30,361 nt of DNA from Chara braunii (GCA_003427395.1 BFEA01000027.1:3766407-3796767); one strand, 5' to 3'; positions 17,411 through 27,734 are shown, counted from the first letter of the stretch. Numbers and translations: made by a program. The notes: generated by a model from the letters alone, not told the origin.

Positions 17411-18646
17411 TTATGCTGACGCACCCACTTCCTCGTGATTGCAGTCGCCACTGCACTCGCACTTCAGTTTACCAAGGGCTGACTCCACTGTACTCCACCG
17501 GCGTTGACATAGTCAACGCCTCCCAGGCCATATGCCACATGCAAAACCGCAGCAGCAATGGAGTGAAACGTGGAACTCCCAGAAGAAAAAAGCCAATGGG
17601 AGTCAGTCCATCCTTCACATCAGCCTGTGACGTGGTGTGGACAAGCGCCTCCGGTCGCCTGCACGTGCGCAAAGCGCCTGGTTGAGAGAAGAGATGGCGA
17701 CCGTCGCCACCGCGCGCCTTCACCATGGCCCACCTGTGCGCTGTCCCAGCCCAGGGCGGGGTGCGGCGCTCCCGGTAGCGCCGGGCCCCCTTACGGCCCG
17801 ATTCAGCCTTACAGCCTGCACGACGAAAAATATTTCAGGCCACTGGGACAGCATGGACCTGTGGCGGCATGCTATGGGTAGCTAGTAGAGACAGCATGGA
17901 TCAATATGATGCAGCATTGTTCAGCTGTATGCAGTACAGATCCTCCCATATAATCTGTTTTTGCTGAGAACATTGTCTAGCTGTGAGCAGCACAGGTTCT
18001 TCCTTTTTCCTTTTTTTCGGGGCACTTCTTTTTTCTCGAAAAGGATAATCTTTTATTTGTTAAAGAACCCGAGGTTCAGCGTGCCTTACATCAACGCTTC
18101 CGCCGTTATGGCTGAGGGATCTTGAGACAGTGGCATTGATTGCTTCCTACAAAGGAAGGATTTACCTCCACTCTACCCCTGTTTCTCATGAAGTGCAGAT
18201 ATCCCGGAGACTCTCAACTGAGCCACCTCTATGCAGGCTGCCTGTTTTTTTGTGCTCCTGGAGTTGCTGCCGAGCTCCTGTCGGAGAGTTCTGCCACTGG
18301 TATTTAGAGCACCAGTCCTTCCTCTTCTCTGGTTTACCCACTACCTTTGTTGGTCTTGTTCTTGAAAGCCTGGCCCAGTCGATTGTGACGGAAGGGTTGC
18401 TAGGGCCTGTGTTCTTCTAAGGTTGCCAATTTTTCTTCATTATTTCGTTCGTGGATATGGGTTTGATAGAAAGTTTGTACCCCACTATATAGCTTGGATG
18501 AGTAGTCAACTAGACGGTGGAGTTTCGCTACTAGAGCGTTCGTGGGTTGGGTTATACAACGGGATTGTGATGGGTGGACCTCCAGTCATCTGATTACTGT
18601 GTCTGACGTAAAGGAGATACTATTGAGAACTCCCTCAATTACTCTT
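17411..18646. other. Mixed unrecognised stretch, GC-rich at 17640-17830
   Basis: 17640-17830 is GC-rich with several overlapping open frames on both strands, none with a recognisable domain. 17504-17520 is a 17-bp palindrome, CGTTGACATAGTCAACG. The phrase ACAGCATGGA recurs at 17849 and 17891. 18001-18060 is T-rich. No gene can be supported. Confidence 0.4.
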
Positions 18647-18815
18647 AGGGCGAGATCCCACTGGCAAAGAGGATTGTAGTAAGTGTCTGAATGTGGACGT
18701 GTTTGTAGACAGGTGCGGAAAAATCGTGATTGATCTACTTTTCTGCACCTCTGCGTGGAACACGTCCAGGTTCAGACAGTTCTTCCAATCCTCTTTGCCA
18801 GTGGGATCTGGCCCT
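18647..18815. repeat. Near-perfect hairpin (169 bp)
   Basis: The two arms of about 76 bp pair almost throughout, around a 16-nt loop (18723-18738). The outer 24 bp are perfect: 18653-18676 (AGATCCCACTGGCAAAGAGG plus ATTG) with 18786-18809. Inner matches include GTCTGAA/TTCAGAC, GGACGTGTT/AACACGTCC and AGGTGCGGAAAA/TTTTCTGCACCT. The arms do not match families A or B and the borders lack an evident target duplication. It could be an inverted duplication of a gene fragment, a third MITE type, or a precursor of a small RNA. Confidence 0.85.
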
Positions 18816-19560
18816 TATTCTTCTCAGATTAGCTAGTTTCACCGAAACCTTGGCCCTTGGCTGGGTCTGCAGTACTCTCGAAGGGCCCTCACCTTGGCAG
18901 AAAGGGTATATACTATATAGTATGTACTACAACTGGCCCAGTCAGCATTGGCAGCTTCTGGTTTTTGCGAGAACTTGAGGATTTTGTTTGTCTTCTTTGA
19001 AGTGATCGTCCTATGCCGCCCAGTCTCCCGACTGCAAGGTCTGGGGGGTCATTAGGATTTGCCTCCAATTGAGGAGGAAGCGTTCGCACGGGGTCTCCCT
19101 CATGTTTTCACTTAGCCACGTCCTCCAATGTTTTCTGAATCTCCTTGACTGCTGCAAAAGCCACTTCCTTTACTAGCATTTAGCAACGGAGGCTTGATGG
19201 AGAACGACACGCGGTATCCTAGCCTCTTGTCAAATTCGCAGGTTTGGTGATGCAGTAGGGTGCAGCAGCATCCAAACCTGTTCCGCCCATACGTGGATGC
19301 AGTTCTGGTGGTGGGTGACACCGGGAGCAAATGTTGCTTCATGCATGCACAAATAACCTGGCCAGCGGACACCAAACTTTGAGCACACGAAATAGTGGCC
19401 ATTTAAATCACCACTCTTTTGATGGGAGCAACCTTTTCTTTCTAGCCACGAGGAACATGCAGATGCCCTTTGGCGCTAAGAGGCTTGGAAGATATCCAAG
19501 GGAGGTGGTCGACAGAGCAATGGTCGCGACTCCTCAGGCTCCGAGTGCTGCTTGGCAGCT
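18816..19560. other. Unrecognised stretch
   Basis: 18905-18929 is TA-rich with a short palindromic core (TATACTATATAGTATGTA). Several open frames of 75-110 codons lie on both strands, with no domain recognised. No RNA gene is seen. Confidence 0.4.
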
Positions 19561-19564
19561 GTAA

Positions 19565-19635
19565 ACATGAGGTTCGAACTCAGACCAGGGCCGCGTTTGC
19601 ACCCTATGAGATGCTCCTGGCTCAGGGATGGAAGA
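19565..19635 (-). repeat. tRNA-like B-box segment, possible SINE head
   Basis: On the minus strand CTGAGTTCGAACC (plus 19571-19583) is a good B box. About 30 bp upstream GAGCCAGGAGCATC resembles a decayed A box followed by a D-arm-like GAGCATCTCATAGGGTGC. Stems do not fold as a complete tRNA. The assignment rests mainly on the B box. Confidence 0.35.
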
Positions 19636-20585
19636 CAAAATTGGTTTCATGTCTACCTAATCAGAATATCATTAGTTATGTAATGACTGTGATGACCTCT
19701 TTGTCACCTTTGACAGTGGTGGGACTTGCTTGTGGCAGCTTGGTTCCAGAAGCACTGTTCTGGTACTTGGTACATGTCTCATGGAAAGTGCAATTTTGAA
19801 TTTTCACAGCCTAGTCCAGTGTGATCAAAGCTAAAAGATGGATCAGGGAGCTCCGCCGCAGTCTGATCGCCATATTGGAAACTTCTCCATCATTAGCTTT
19901 CCATGATCTAGCCATATCCGAAGATCGCTCTGGCAGTGTTGCACTCTGAGAATTTTTTACTGAGCATTACCTATCTGTGCCCAAGCTTGGTGTGATGAAT
20001 CCTGCCTATTCATGCTCTGAGCTATAATTTGAATTTTGAATGCTTTTCGAGCTCTGTGCTCTTGCACGACCACAGTCACAGCTGTTGCTCTGTGTTTGAA
20101 ATCGTCGATGGTATGGTCTAACCTGGTGCCAAGCTGGAGAAGGACCATTGTAATGACCCATCTGAGCAACCCATTGGTAGTAGGATAGTCAATTACACAG
20201 TCACATTTGGATTCAAAGAATTCACCACATTAGCACTGTCACAGTAGCGATGACTGCGCATCCTTGTTGTCCCTAAGGGGCTTAGGGATGAGTGCCATGG
20301 TGCTTTTTTTGCCCGCAATCTTGAGAAGCTGACTTATAACACCTCCACTGTGTCTGACTTTGTTGAGGTCGCATCACTGCACTCTGTTGTGATCTGGTGT
20401 TAGCATGCCTTTAAGGATCAGGTGGTCATCATCACACAAGCACTCGTCAAGATTTGTTAACCATGAACTCCTACATTCTTACATGCAGGAAGGCTGGAGG
20501 GTGAATTCACCCACAAACTTTGTCTTGCTGCCGACAATGTGCTCTGACCATCTTGTGTATACTCTGCACAGGCCAGGCCATTAGA
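19636..20585. other. Unrecognised stretch
   Basis: Both strands have many stops and no open frame above about 70 codons after 19800. No repeat, RNA gene or domain is recognised. Confidence 0.4.
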
Positions 20586-20599
20586 CAACATTGACGAGC

Positions 20600-20930
20600 A
20601 GATGACCATATACGAAGGTAAGTCTCTCTTGTCGGTTCCCTCCTTCCTCCTCCTCCACCTCTTGTCTTCCCTTCCACCTACCTCCATTTCCTAGCTTGAG
20701 GTTCTTCTTCCTCTACTCCATATAGTAGGCCTTATCGCTGTACCTTGATGCAGCGCCAACCAAGGAAGTGGAGATGCAGGTCCACCATATACCGAGGTAA
20801 GTCTCTCATGTCGGCTCCCTCCTTCCTCCTCCTCCACCTCTTGTCTTCCCTTCCACCTACCTCCATTTCCTAGCTTGAGATCCTTCCTCTACTTCATAGG
20901 GTACACCTTATCCCTCTACCTTCATAGCGT
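20600..20930 (+). repeat. 179-bp tandem duplication with two splice-donor consensus sites
   Basis: The two units share an ACCATATACGAAG / ACCATATACCGAG segment followed by GTAAGTCTCTC, then CTCCCTCCTTCCTCC and ACCTCTTGTCTTCCC and TTTCCTAGCTTGAG. In both units AG|GTAAGT is a full plant 5' splice-site match (boundaries 20617/20618 and 20796/20797). The pyrimidine-rich part after each would suit an intron. A duplicated exon-intron border is suggested, but the exon frames are short and unrecognised. Confidence 0.75.
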
Positions 20931-21697
20931 AGGCCTTCTGCCTCCTATTAATACTCATCCTCCATAGCTGGAGATGATTTTCTTCCTCAACTCCATGTTC
21001 GACCCAGAGCTCCGCGTCGTTCTACCCCAGGGTGGAGCAGCAGCACGACTGTCAGGTGAACACCTGGACACCACGCATTGCATTGAAAGATATACTTTCG
21101 TTTCCGCTTGTAGACCCTAGTACACTGGTGCTTCCTAGTACTACCTGGGCACTTCTTGTGCCTTGGTCCCACTGTAATGCTCCTGCCTTTTGGTGGGAAC
21201 ACCCTCACTGTCCGTAACTAACCCTCAGGGCCTGGTCCCAGACCTACACCTATATACATTTGGGCCTGGAGTCCTGGACCATAATGAGCTACTGGAAAGC
21301 CACTGGATCTTTCTAGGCCTGCCTGCACTACTGGAAAATCCTACCTGGACCTACCAGGCCCGTAGCAGATTCTACTTTTGTCCGTCCTCCCTAGAGTTTC
21401 TGTAAGCCCTCCAGTGGCCAGATTTCAATTATGCCCCTGTGTCTACGTCGTTTTGCTGCCGTAACCCTGTCCAAGATACAGACCCACAGCCTCGGACTCA
21501 GATCTTCAACCGACAAACACACAGGCATACATGCATAAGCACGACTCAGAGACTCAAAGAACACAGCAAAACAGCGTTGAACTCGGAAATCTCCGCAAAA
21601 CAGATCAAAGCAAAACAGCATGACAGGTCAGGACTTCCCAAGAACCTCTGGCAGAAAGGGGAAGAACTCCAGCAGAGCGCTGTATCTCCCATATAGA
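20931..21697. other. Unrecognised stretch
   Basis: The plus strand has open frames of 60-85 codons (21032-21217, 21190-21405, 21439-21696), but no domain is recognised and their frames do not join. No other feature is seen. Confidence 0.4.
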
Positions 21698-21784
21698 CTT
21701 ACCGTCTTCGCCCAACTGAATGCATGGTCGATAAAGTTGTATTTGGGCAACTTTCAGTCTAAGATACAGCGATAATGACGGTAG
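21698..21784. mobile_element. Family B foldback MITE, right arm deleted (B4)
   Basis: The left arm is complete (TTACCGTCTTCGCCC, ATGCATGGTCGATAAAGTTG, TATTTGG). The right arm stops at ACAGCGATAATGAC and jumps directly to GGTAG, so the outer 25-30 bp of the arm are missing. Confidence 0.75.
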
Positions 21785-22396
21785 GTGTAACCATACTAGC
21801 CAAAGATTTTGGGGAGTCTCTGGCAGAAATGGGGAGAATCCCATCGAGTCTTTGTCAGGAAGCCTTTTGCATTTCTGCACTTCATACACTATTCTCAGCC
21901 ACCATGGCAAGCCATAGATACACCCATGGCCAACCCCACAAAACTTTGCTCTCGCTTCCAGCTCACCTTGTCCCTCTGCTCTTTTTCCATGTTCCATCAA
22001 TGGATGTGCATTGCGTAATTTATGTGTGACATGCTTGGCAGCTCTCTCTAGAGTTGTCAGGTGGGGTCTGATCAAGCTGCTGTTTGAAAGTGCGGCAACA
22101 CATCGCCCCATTGACTTTTTCAGTCGTACCTCTCCTCACCTTCCTCGGTAGTTTAGTAGGAACCCTTGAGCGCCTGAACAAGTCTTCGAGCCTTGTGAAG
22201 AAGAACGTAATGAAGGTGCTTATTTGTACGACGAGGCAATTCCATGGGCAGCGATAGGGCTCCTAGGCCTTGCAGAGTATGGACGCCTTGGGCCCATCTG
22301 TGTCGAGGTTTGCGTCTCATGAGCCTCAGAGAGAGGCTGTGGGTGCAGAACGACCCATATCCAGGTTTCTGGTGTACAGAAAATGCAACCTGTGTA
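21785..22396. other. Unrecognised stretch
   Basis: The minus strand is open for 168 codons from 22111 to 21605, running through the family B copy. No domain or low-complexity bias is recognised, and the overlap with a MITE argues against a real exon. Nothing else is seen. Confidence 0.4.
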
Positions 22397-22507
22397 CTGG
22401 TGGCCTTTCACCCGAATAGAACGCCGGTAATTATTGCTGTATCTGGCCTGTAATTGCACCAAATACAGATGTAATGACCAGGCGTTCTATTTGGGTGAAG
22501 ACGGTAG
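22397..22507. mobile_element. Family B foldback MITE, copy B5
   Basis: The copy is 111 bp. The left arm is CTGGTGGCCTTTCACCCGAA, TAGAACGCC and AATTATTGCTGTATCTGG; the right arm is CCAAATACAGATGTAATGAC, CAGGCGTTCTATTTGGG and TGAAGACGGTAG. The outermost left arm is altered, but the rest pairs closely. Confidence 0.85.
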
Positions 22508-23387
22508 TTGTATGTCACAGTAGTGGTGGAGCTGCCTGTGACGATGATGCTTGCAAGTCCATTTGTACTTGTGGTTCTGGGGCTAGTCACTGAATCACTT
22601 GTCGGGTGTCACAGTAGTGGAGCCTTATGGGCGGTGGAACTGCCTGCCATGATCCTGATCGTGAGTTGATTTGTGGTTGCCTTTCGAGCCAGAGGACTGC
22701 CGGTCAGTTTGTTAAACTCTGTCTCATCAGGAGTTATGTTCTCGTGGTCTGGTTCTCACAGCCCAGTGAATCGATCTTGTTTATCTGTATGTTCCACTCA
22801 ACCAATAGTTTGAACTTTGAACACTGAAGTTGCAAATGTGCTGGGACATGGCGAGTGTCCTGTTGTTGTGCGCTTCTGCTAACTCTTCCTTAACCTAAAA
22901 AAGTCTTTCGTTTCGAATCTGTTTCCTTTAGCGTGTGTGACTTATTAATACAGATTTCTGCCTTCGATGTTTAAATCAAAACTTTTTCTGTGTATGGTGC
23001 CATGCCTCATTGATCAGTCACTGGACTGGATGCTACTCGATATTAGCGTTTTCATGGTCTAAGCCTCAAATCTTGAACCCCGAAGAATACTAAGGTGGGT
23101 AAGTTCCTTGACGATTGCCTAATGATCGATGCCCCGTCGTGTTCCGATCGATGAGCAGTAATGGTCACATGATCAATGCTCTTCCCGACGATTAACATTA
23201 ATGTTTAATGACAGAAGTGGTGCGTTGAAAAGATTGCTTTGGCAGCTTTTGATGTTCATGAATCACTCCATGGTCTCAGTGCTGAAGTTCTAGCAGTTCA
23301 ATTACACGGCCATTTGCCAGACCAAAACAATTCATCTTGAATGTACGACCTTACGGCTTAATTCCGTTGTCCTTTCTCACATAAATC
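22508..23387. other. Unrecognised A/T-richer stretch
   Basis: GTCACAGTAGTGG occurs at 22514 and 22608, each followed by a GGTGG(A)-CTGCCTG segment, which indicates a diverged short duplication. 23190-23206 holds a TTAACATTAATGTTTAA palindrome. No gene is recognised. Confidence 0.4.
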
Positions 23388-23886
23388 TTGCCTACATCTT
23401 CGTGTTTGCGGAAGTGTGATGGATGCAGAGGATCACACTCGCTGCCGCTGATGTATGTCGGCAAGCCACTGAGCTGTTCCTTAAAAAGGCTTCACTCCAC
23501 CTCCGAGGCAGCTGCGCTGTCTCGGTGATCAGACTTGCGCCTCCACCCCGTCTTCCCTCTGCCTCCCCCTTCTCCATTTCACCCAACTATTGGTAGTCCC
23601 CATAGAAGAATCCTCCAAAGAATATGATGCTCACAATCAATTTGCCTTCAGTCATTGTGTTTGCGGAAGTGTGATGGACACGGAGGATTGCACTCACTGC
23701 CGCGGATGTATGTGGCCAAGCCACTGAGCTGTTCCTTGAAAAGGCTTCGCTCCGCCTCCGAGGCAGCTGCACTGTCTCAAAGGTCAGACTTAGCTGCACT
23801 GTCTCAAAGGTCAGACTTGTGCCTCCAACCCTTCTTCCCTCCTCCGCCCCCTTCTCCATTTCACCCAACTATGGTAGTCCACGTAG

Positions 23887-24117
23887 TGAAATGAGCCAAG
23901 TACTCGTCAAGTTCAACCTCGCATACATCAATGAACATCCACATGAGAGTTCACACGTGAGAAGCCAAATCGAGATAGAATCAACACTTGAAGATGTCGT
24001 CTCCAACCAGATATACAGTAATATTTGTCTCCAGCAGCTCTGCCGCACACACACATGCAACGGATCTCAACCAGATAGCGGCTATGGCTTCTCCCCTCTT
24101 CTCTCTCTCTGACTCGA

Positions 24118-24195
<78 letters not shown>

Positions 24196-24561
24196 CCTTA
24201 CCCTACACTAAATATGGGACTTGGCTTCGCTGGGCTTGGCTTGGCCTGCTTCAGACCGGTATCGTTCGGCCACAGCCTGTCCGCTGCAAACATTTTGTCG
24301 GTCCGGTAGCTTCCGGACTTTTCTGGGACATGCTGCAAAATTGGACCTGGGACTGTCGGACTGGACTGGACGCTTCTGGACTTTTCTTGTCAGGTACCGG
24401 ATGGACTCCTACCGACCTACAACGCTTCGGTACGGACTCCGACCGACCTACGACGCTTCGGCCTCTAGACCCTACGGCCTACCCTATGGGACGACCCTGG
24501 GACCTGGGACTTGTTGGGACCTTGGAACCGGGACTGGGTGTCTGCAAACTGGATCTTTTCA
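23887..24561 (-). mobile_element. Solo LTR of a Ty3/gypsy-type element (675 bp)
   Basis: It begins TGAAATGAGCC and ends CTTTTCA on the plus strand (TG...CA on both strands), flanked by GTAG at 23883-23886 and 24562-24565, a 4-bp target duplication. Its first 230 bp match the LTR at 30066 onward. Its last 350 bp match 28022-28340, the 3' LTR of the element at the right edge. Orientation is set by the PBS of that element, so the LTR reads on the minus strand. No internal region remains, which is the product expected from LTR-LTR recombination. It contains a (CT)n run at 24122-24193. Confidence 0.9.
24122..24193. repeat. (CT)n microsatellite inside the LTR
   Basis: About 72 bp of pure CT. It occupies the same place in the other two LTR copies, so it is part of the LTR sequence. 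Confidence 0.98.
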
Positions 24562-24620
24562 GTAGAAGAATCTTCCGAAGAAATTGCTGCTCACGATCAA
24601 TTTGCCGACATGATTAAAGT

Positions 24621-25975
24621 TGAACTTGAATGAAGCCTTAGTATGACACCTCTACCTCTCTCCCCCCCCTCCCCCCTCCCCCCTCCCTCCTGCCCCTGAC
24701 CCAAGTGGCCACCGTGGGCATCTGATGAGTGAGACAGACAAGGAGCCACCTACTAAGGCCAAGAGAATTCGGCCATTTTTCGGACTGCAATGGTTGCCTT
24801 GTTCCCATTCATAAGGTCTCCATGATATGAACTAATGGTTCACCTTACTGACATCATGACACCCTCCTCGGTCTCCTGAGAGATGTCTACGAGTTGGTGG
24901 ATTTTGCGAAGTTTTGTGGAAGGACCAGGAGGAGGTGGGTGGGTGCTCTGGGTGGTCTGGTTTTTGCCCCCCCGAAATGGTTGGAGAAAGCAGGTTCGTT
25001 ACTCTCCCTCATTGCATTCTCCTGTATTTCGGTCTTTCGAACGTCTTTGCATGTAACATGGCAGTCTTTTGTCGACCTAACTTACCTTGTCTTGTCCTGG
25101 CATAAAAGCTGCCGTGTTCTGAGCGCTCCCCCCAGAGGCTGAGTTTTCCTTGCACGCTTTTGATACCGTAAATGGCATCCCAGGATAGGAAGGAAGTGAG
25201 GACTCTAAAGTGGAGAAAATGCATGTGCGTTGTTTGCGGATTCGGAGGAAACAAGTTGAGAGAGGAATTCTGACATGCAATCTTCGATTTGTTTGCATTA
25301 TTCTTCTTCCTGTTTTTTTTTCTCTTTTTCCTTGCGAAGGTGACGACGCCTGCGAAGGTGTGCCATTTGACGACACCTTGGTGTTCAACAGACATCAAAT
25401 CTACCTTGGCTGCATTGTGTGTATGTGATCAAGATCCTTTTTCCTGTTTTGGTCACCAGTGTACAAAGAAGGGGCCATTGCTCGGTGTGGAATGGCAAAA
25501 AATGAAAACTCTATCAGAAAAGGGCTTGCGAGGTAAATGAAGAACACGACTGCACTGAGAATGTGGCGGAGGCCGCAGAACGAGAAGGTGGTTGTTAAGC
25601 TGACGACAACGTAAATGGGAGGTTGGGAAGGGCAAAGGGAAGATGCCTGGGACGTTGTGAGAGGGGGGTGGGCAGGGTTTCAAAAAGGGAGCCGTTTTGG
25701 AGGCACATCCCAAGTGCAGCCGAGAGATAAGGTGAGTGATCTCTCTGGCTAGAAGCCCAGAACCCCCTTGTGAGGAGGCATGAAAGGTTGGCCACCCCAT
25801 CCACAGCATCGATGGGTTTTGCATCTGCAGAAAGTTGAGGGTGCAAAACAGTTGAGAGGAGAGACCCTGAGAGCAAGGGCACCATGGTCAGTGAAACACT
25901 AGGATCTAAATGTGCCCGTAAATGAACCCACAGAGGGGCTCAGGGAGGTGTTGACGTGCCGCCAGACAGGGAGAT
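24621..25975. other. Unrecognised stretch, C-rich at its start
   Basis: 24659-24696 is a C/T-rich run of CCCCCCT type. Open frames of 60-130 codons exist on both strands (for example 24894-25142 plus and 25398-25009 minus), but they overlap each other and show no known domain. Codon content does not favour either strand. No RNA gene is recognised. Confidence 0.4.
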
Positions 25976-26134
25976 GGAAAGGATGGATGGATGGATGGAT
26001 GAATGAATGGATGAATGGATGGATGGATGGATGGATGGATGAATGGATGGATGGATGGATGGATGGACGAGTGTATGAATGGAGCGGTGCAGCTATGGAC
26101 GGATGGATGGATGAGTGTATGAATGGAGCGGTGC
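25976..26134. repeat. (GGAT)n repeat with a duplicated 22-bp edge
   Basis: Imperfect GGAT/GAAT tetranucleotide runs. GAGTGTATGAATGGAGCGGT occurs at 26069 and again at 26113, so a 44-bp edge segment is duplicated. The frames read as poly-Trp-Met-Asp (plus) and Ile-His-Pro-Ser (minus). Confidence 0.95.
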
Positions 26135-26299
26135 CAGCTAATCGATGGCAGGGTGAATGCCTTGTCAGGGAGATTATCTTCTGCACATTTTTATATGCCA
26201 GTGACAGATGCGCCAGAGAGGAAAAGACTTAGTTTTTTTCCTGAAGCACGTGGAAAACAGTGTGTAGCATCAGTATATCACACACTGGTTGCGGTGCCA

Positions 26300-26391
26300 C
26301 TGGCTGCTCGGGGGTTGCGAGTCTGTTCTCTGTCTGCTCTCGAGGTTGCAAATCTGTTTGCTGGCTGCACGAGGATTGTGAGTCTGTTCTT
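26300..26391. repeat. Short tandem repeat, three units of about 30 bp
   Basis: CTGGCTGCTCGGGGGTTGCG, CTGCTCTCGAGGTTGCAAAT and CTGGCTGCACGAGGATTGTG are each followed by a TCTGTTT/TCTGTTC segment. The units are diverged. Confidence 0.7.
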
Positions 26392-27241
26392 ATCGTGAAA
26401 AAGTCCACGTATTCCTCTGATGAAATACTTTTTTGACTGTATTTTTTTCAGGAGGATGTGATGAAAGGACTAGGCATAGCCGAAATCCTTTCCTTCCTGG
26501 TAGATTGTTTCCACCTTCTTTCCGATCCTAATTTGCTAAGCACCTTCTGGTGCAGTCTTGTTTCGTACCTGTACCTTCAGAATGGATAGATGTAGAAATG
26601 CACTTGGCCGCAGAGGGGCGAGGGGTTTGTACAGTGGGGGTTCAAGATACCTTAGCCCTTTGGGCCAAGCGTAGGGGTGTGAAGTTATAGCTCGGATATG
26701 CTGGCCCATAACGTTTTGGTTCTGATCTATATCCACTTCCTTTTTTAGGCACATTTTTTTACTTGCAGAGATGGTGTGCTCTTCTTAGCTCCCTCGGGAA
26801 TGTAAGAATTGCCTCTGCTCCAATTTGTGTAATGCATGCACACTGCATGCGGCATGCGTAAAAACCAGTGGGAATGCAGCCACTGATGATCCGTTAGTCT
26901 ATAGCAATATACTATGAACAATGAGGCCTGTAGCTCGTCTTGATAGAGTTTGTATTGTATTACAATAGCGGTGTAGAGGTGGAGGGGGACGTGGATGTCC
27001 TGGTGTGCCAGGGGCTGAGGATGTGTCATTAGTTTTGATTCTGTTCGGTTCTGATCCTGCTTGTGGTGTGGATCGGATAACCTTAGAGTTATCGTCAGCA
27101 GCAGGTTGTTGTTACACATTTTTGGTGGACTCTGCTTAGAGCTGTTAGAAGGCCTCCATTTTTCCAATAAGAATGAATATTGTATTTTTTAACATTTTTC
27201 CCTCAATGTGTCTCCTCACGGATGTGCGCATGATCATCCCA
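26392..27241. other. Unrecognised stretch
   Basis: The minus strand is open for 140 codons (27167-26745), but no domain or family is recognised and there is no clear splice or start context. 26833-26862 contains ATGCATGCACACTGCATGCG with GCATGCG, a small GCATGC-rich palindromic cluster. Confidence 0.4.
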
Positions 27242-27480
27242 CATTAAGCTCAATGGTCCCTCTATGGATGTTTGTATATGTTTGTGTATGTTTGTGTATG
27301 TGTATGTTTGTGTATCATTAAGCTCAATGGTCCCTCTATGGATGTTTGTATATGTTTGTGTATGTTTGTGTATGTTTGTGTATGTGTATGTTTGTGTATG
27401 TTTGTGTAGGTTTGTGTAGGTTTGTGTAGGTTTGGGTATGTTTGTGTATGTTTGGGTATGTTTGTGTGTGTGTGTGTGTT
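27242..27480. repeat. GTATGTTTGT-type minisatellite with duplicated 5' edge
   Basis: Repeats of GTATGTTTGT and close variants run to 27480 and end in a GT run. A unique leader, CATTAAGCTCAATGGTCCCT, with the first repeats occurs at 27242 and again at 27316 (74-bp period), so the array has been partly duplicated with its edge. Confidence 0.95.
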
Positions 27481-27733
27481 CATGCGGACTGTGTATGAGA
27501 GAGGGTGAGAGAATATGAGAGAGAGCGAGAGAGTATCCTTACTTCGACTTCCAGGAGAAAGCCGTACTGTGTGGTGGTCAAACTCGTGCTACTGAATGAT
27601 CAAGATTATCTATCGTAGAAATGACTGTTGGAGCAGGCATAGGTTGTGTCAGTTGATACTTACCATAGCCAAGGTTCTGAGGATAAAAAGAAGAGGGAGA
27701 ATCCAGCCTTATCGCGACAGTGCGAACATAGAT

Positions 27734-27734
27734 N
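27734..27734. other. Single n at a (CT)n junction
   Basis: An n lies exactly at the border between non-LTR sequence and a CT run that belongs inside an LTR. It looks like a joining artefact (see findings). Confidence 0.95.

Larger units (their letters stand above)
23388..24620. repeat. Tandem duplication (about 250-bp unit) split by a solo LTR
   Basis: Unit 1 is 23388-23647. Unit 2 is 23648-23886 plus 24562-24607. Shared sequence includes GTGTTTGCGGAAGTGTGATG, AAGCCACTGAGCTGTTCCTT, CCGAGGCAGCTGC, TCTCCATTTCACCCAACTAT, TAGAAGAATC and GCTCACRATCAATTTGCC. Unit 1 provides the uninterrupted state of the LTR insertion point. Unit 2 also has an inner 27-bp duplication (23765-23791 and 23792-23818). 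On the minus strand both units are open with the same reading (MGEMEKG...HHTSANT), but no protein family is recognised. Confidence 0.9.

Noticed and set aside
17504-17520. CGTTGACATAGTCAACG palindrome as a regulatory site (two inverted TTGAC W-box cores)
   Set aside because: There is no gene next to it to regulate, and short palindromes of this size occur by chance.
21605-22111. 168-codon minus-strand frame
   Set aside because: It runs through a family B MITE and has no recognisable domain; probably open by chance.
25899-26232. Ser/Ile/His/Pro and Trp/Met/Asp repeat proteins
   Set aside because: They are translations of the GGAT tetranucleotide repeat.
27262-27483. Thr/His/Tyr repeat protein on the minus strand
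   Set aside because: It is a translation of the GTATGTTTGT minisatellite.
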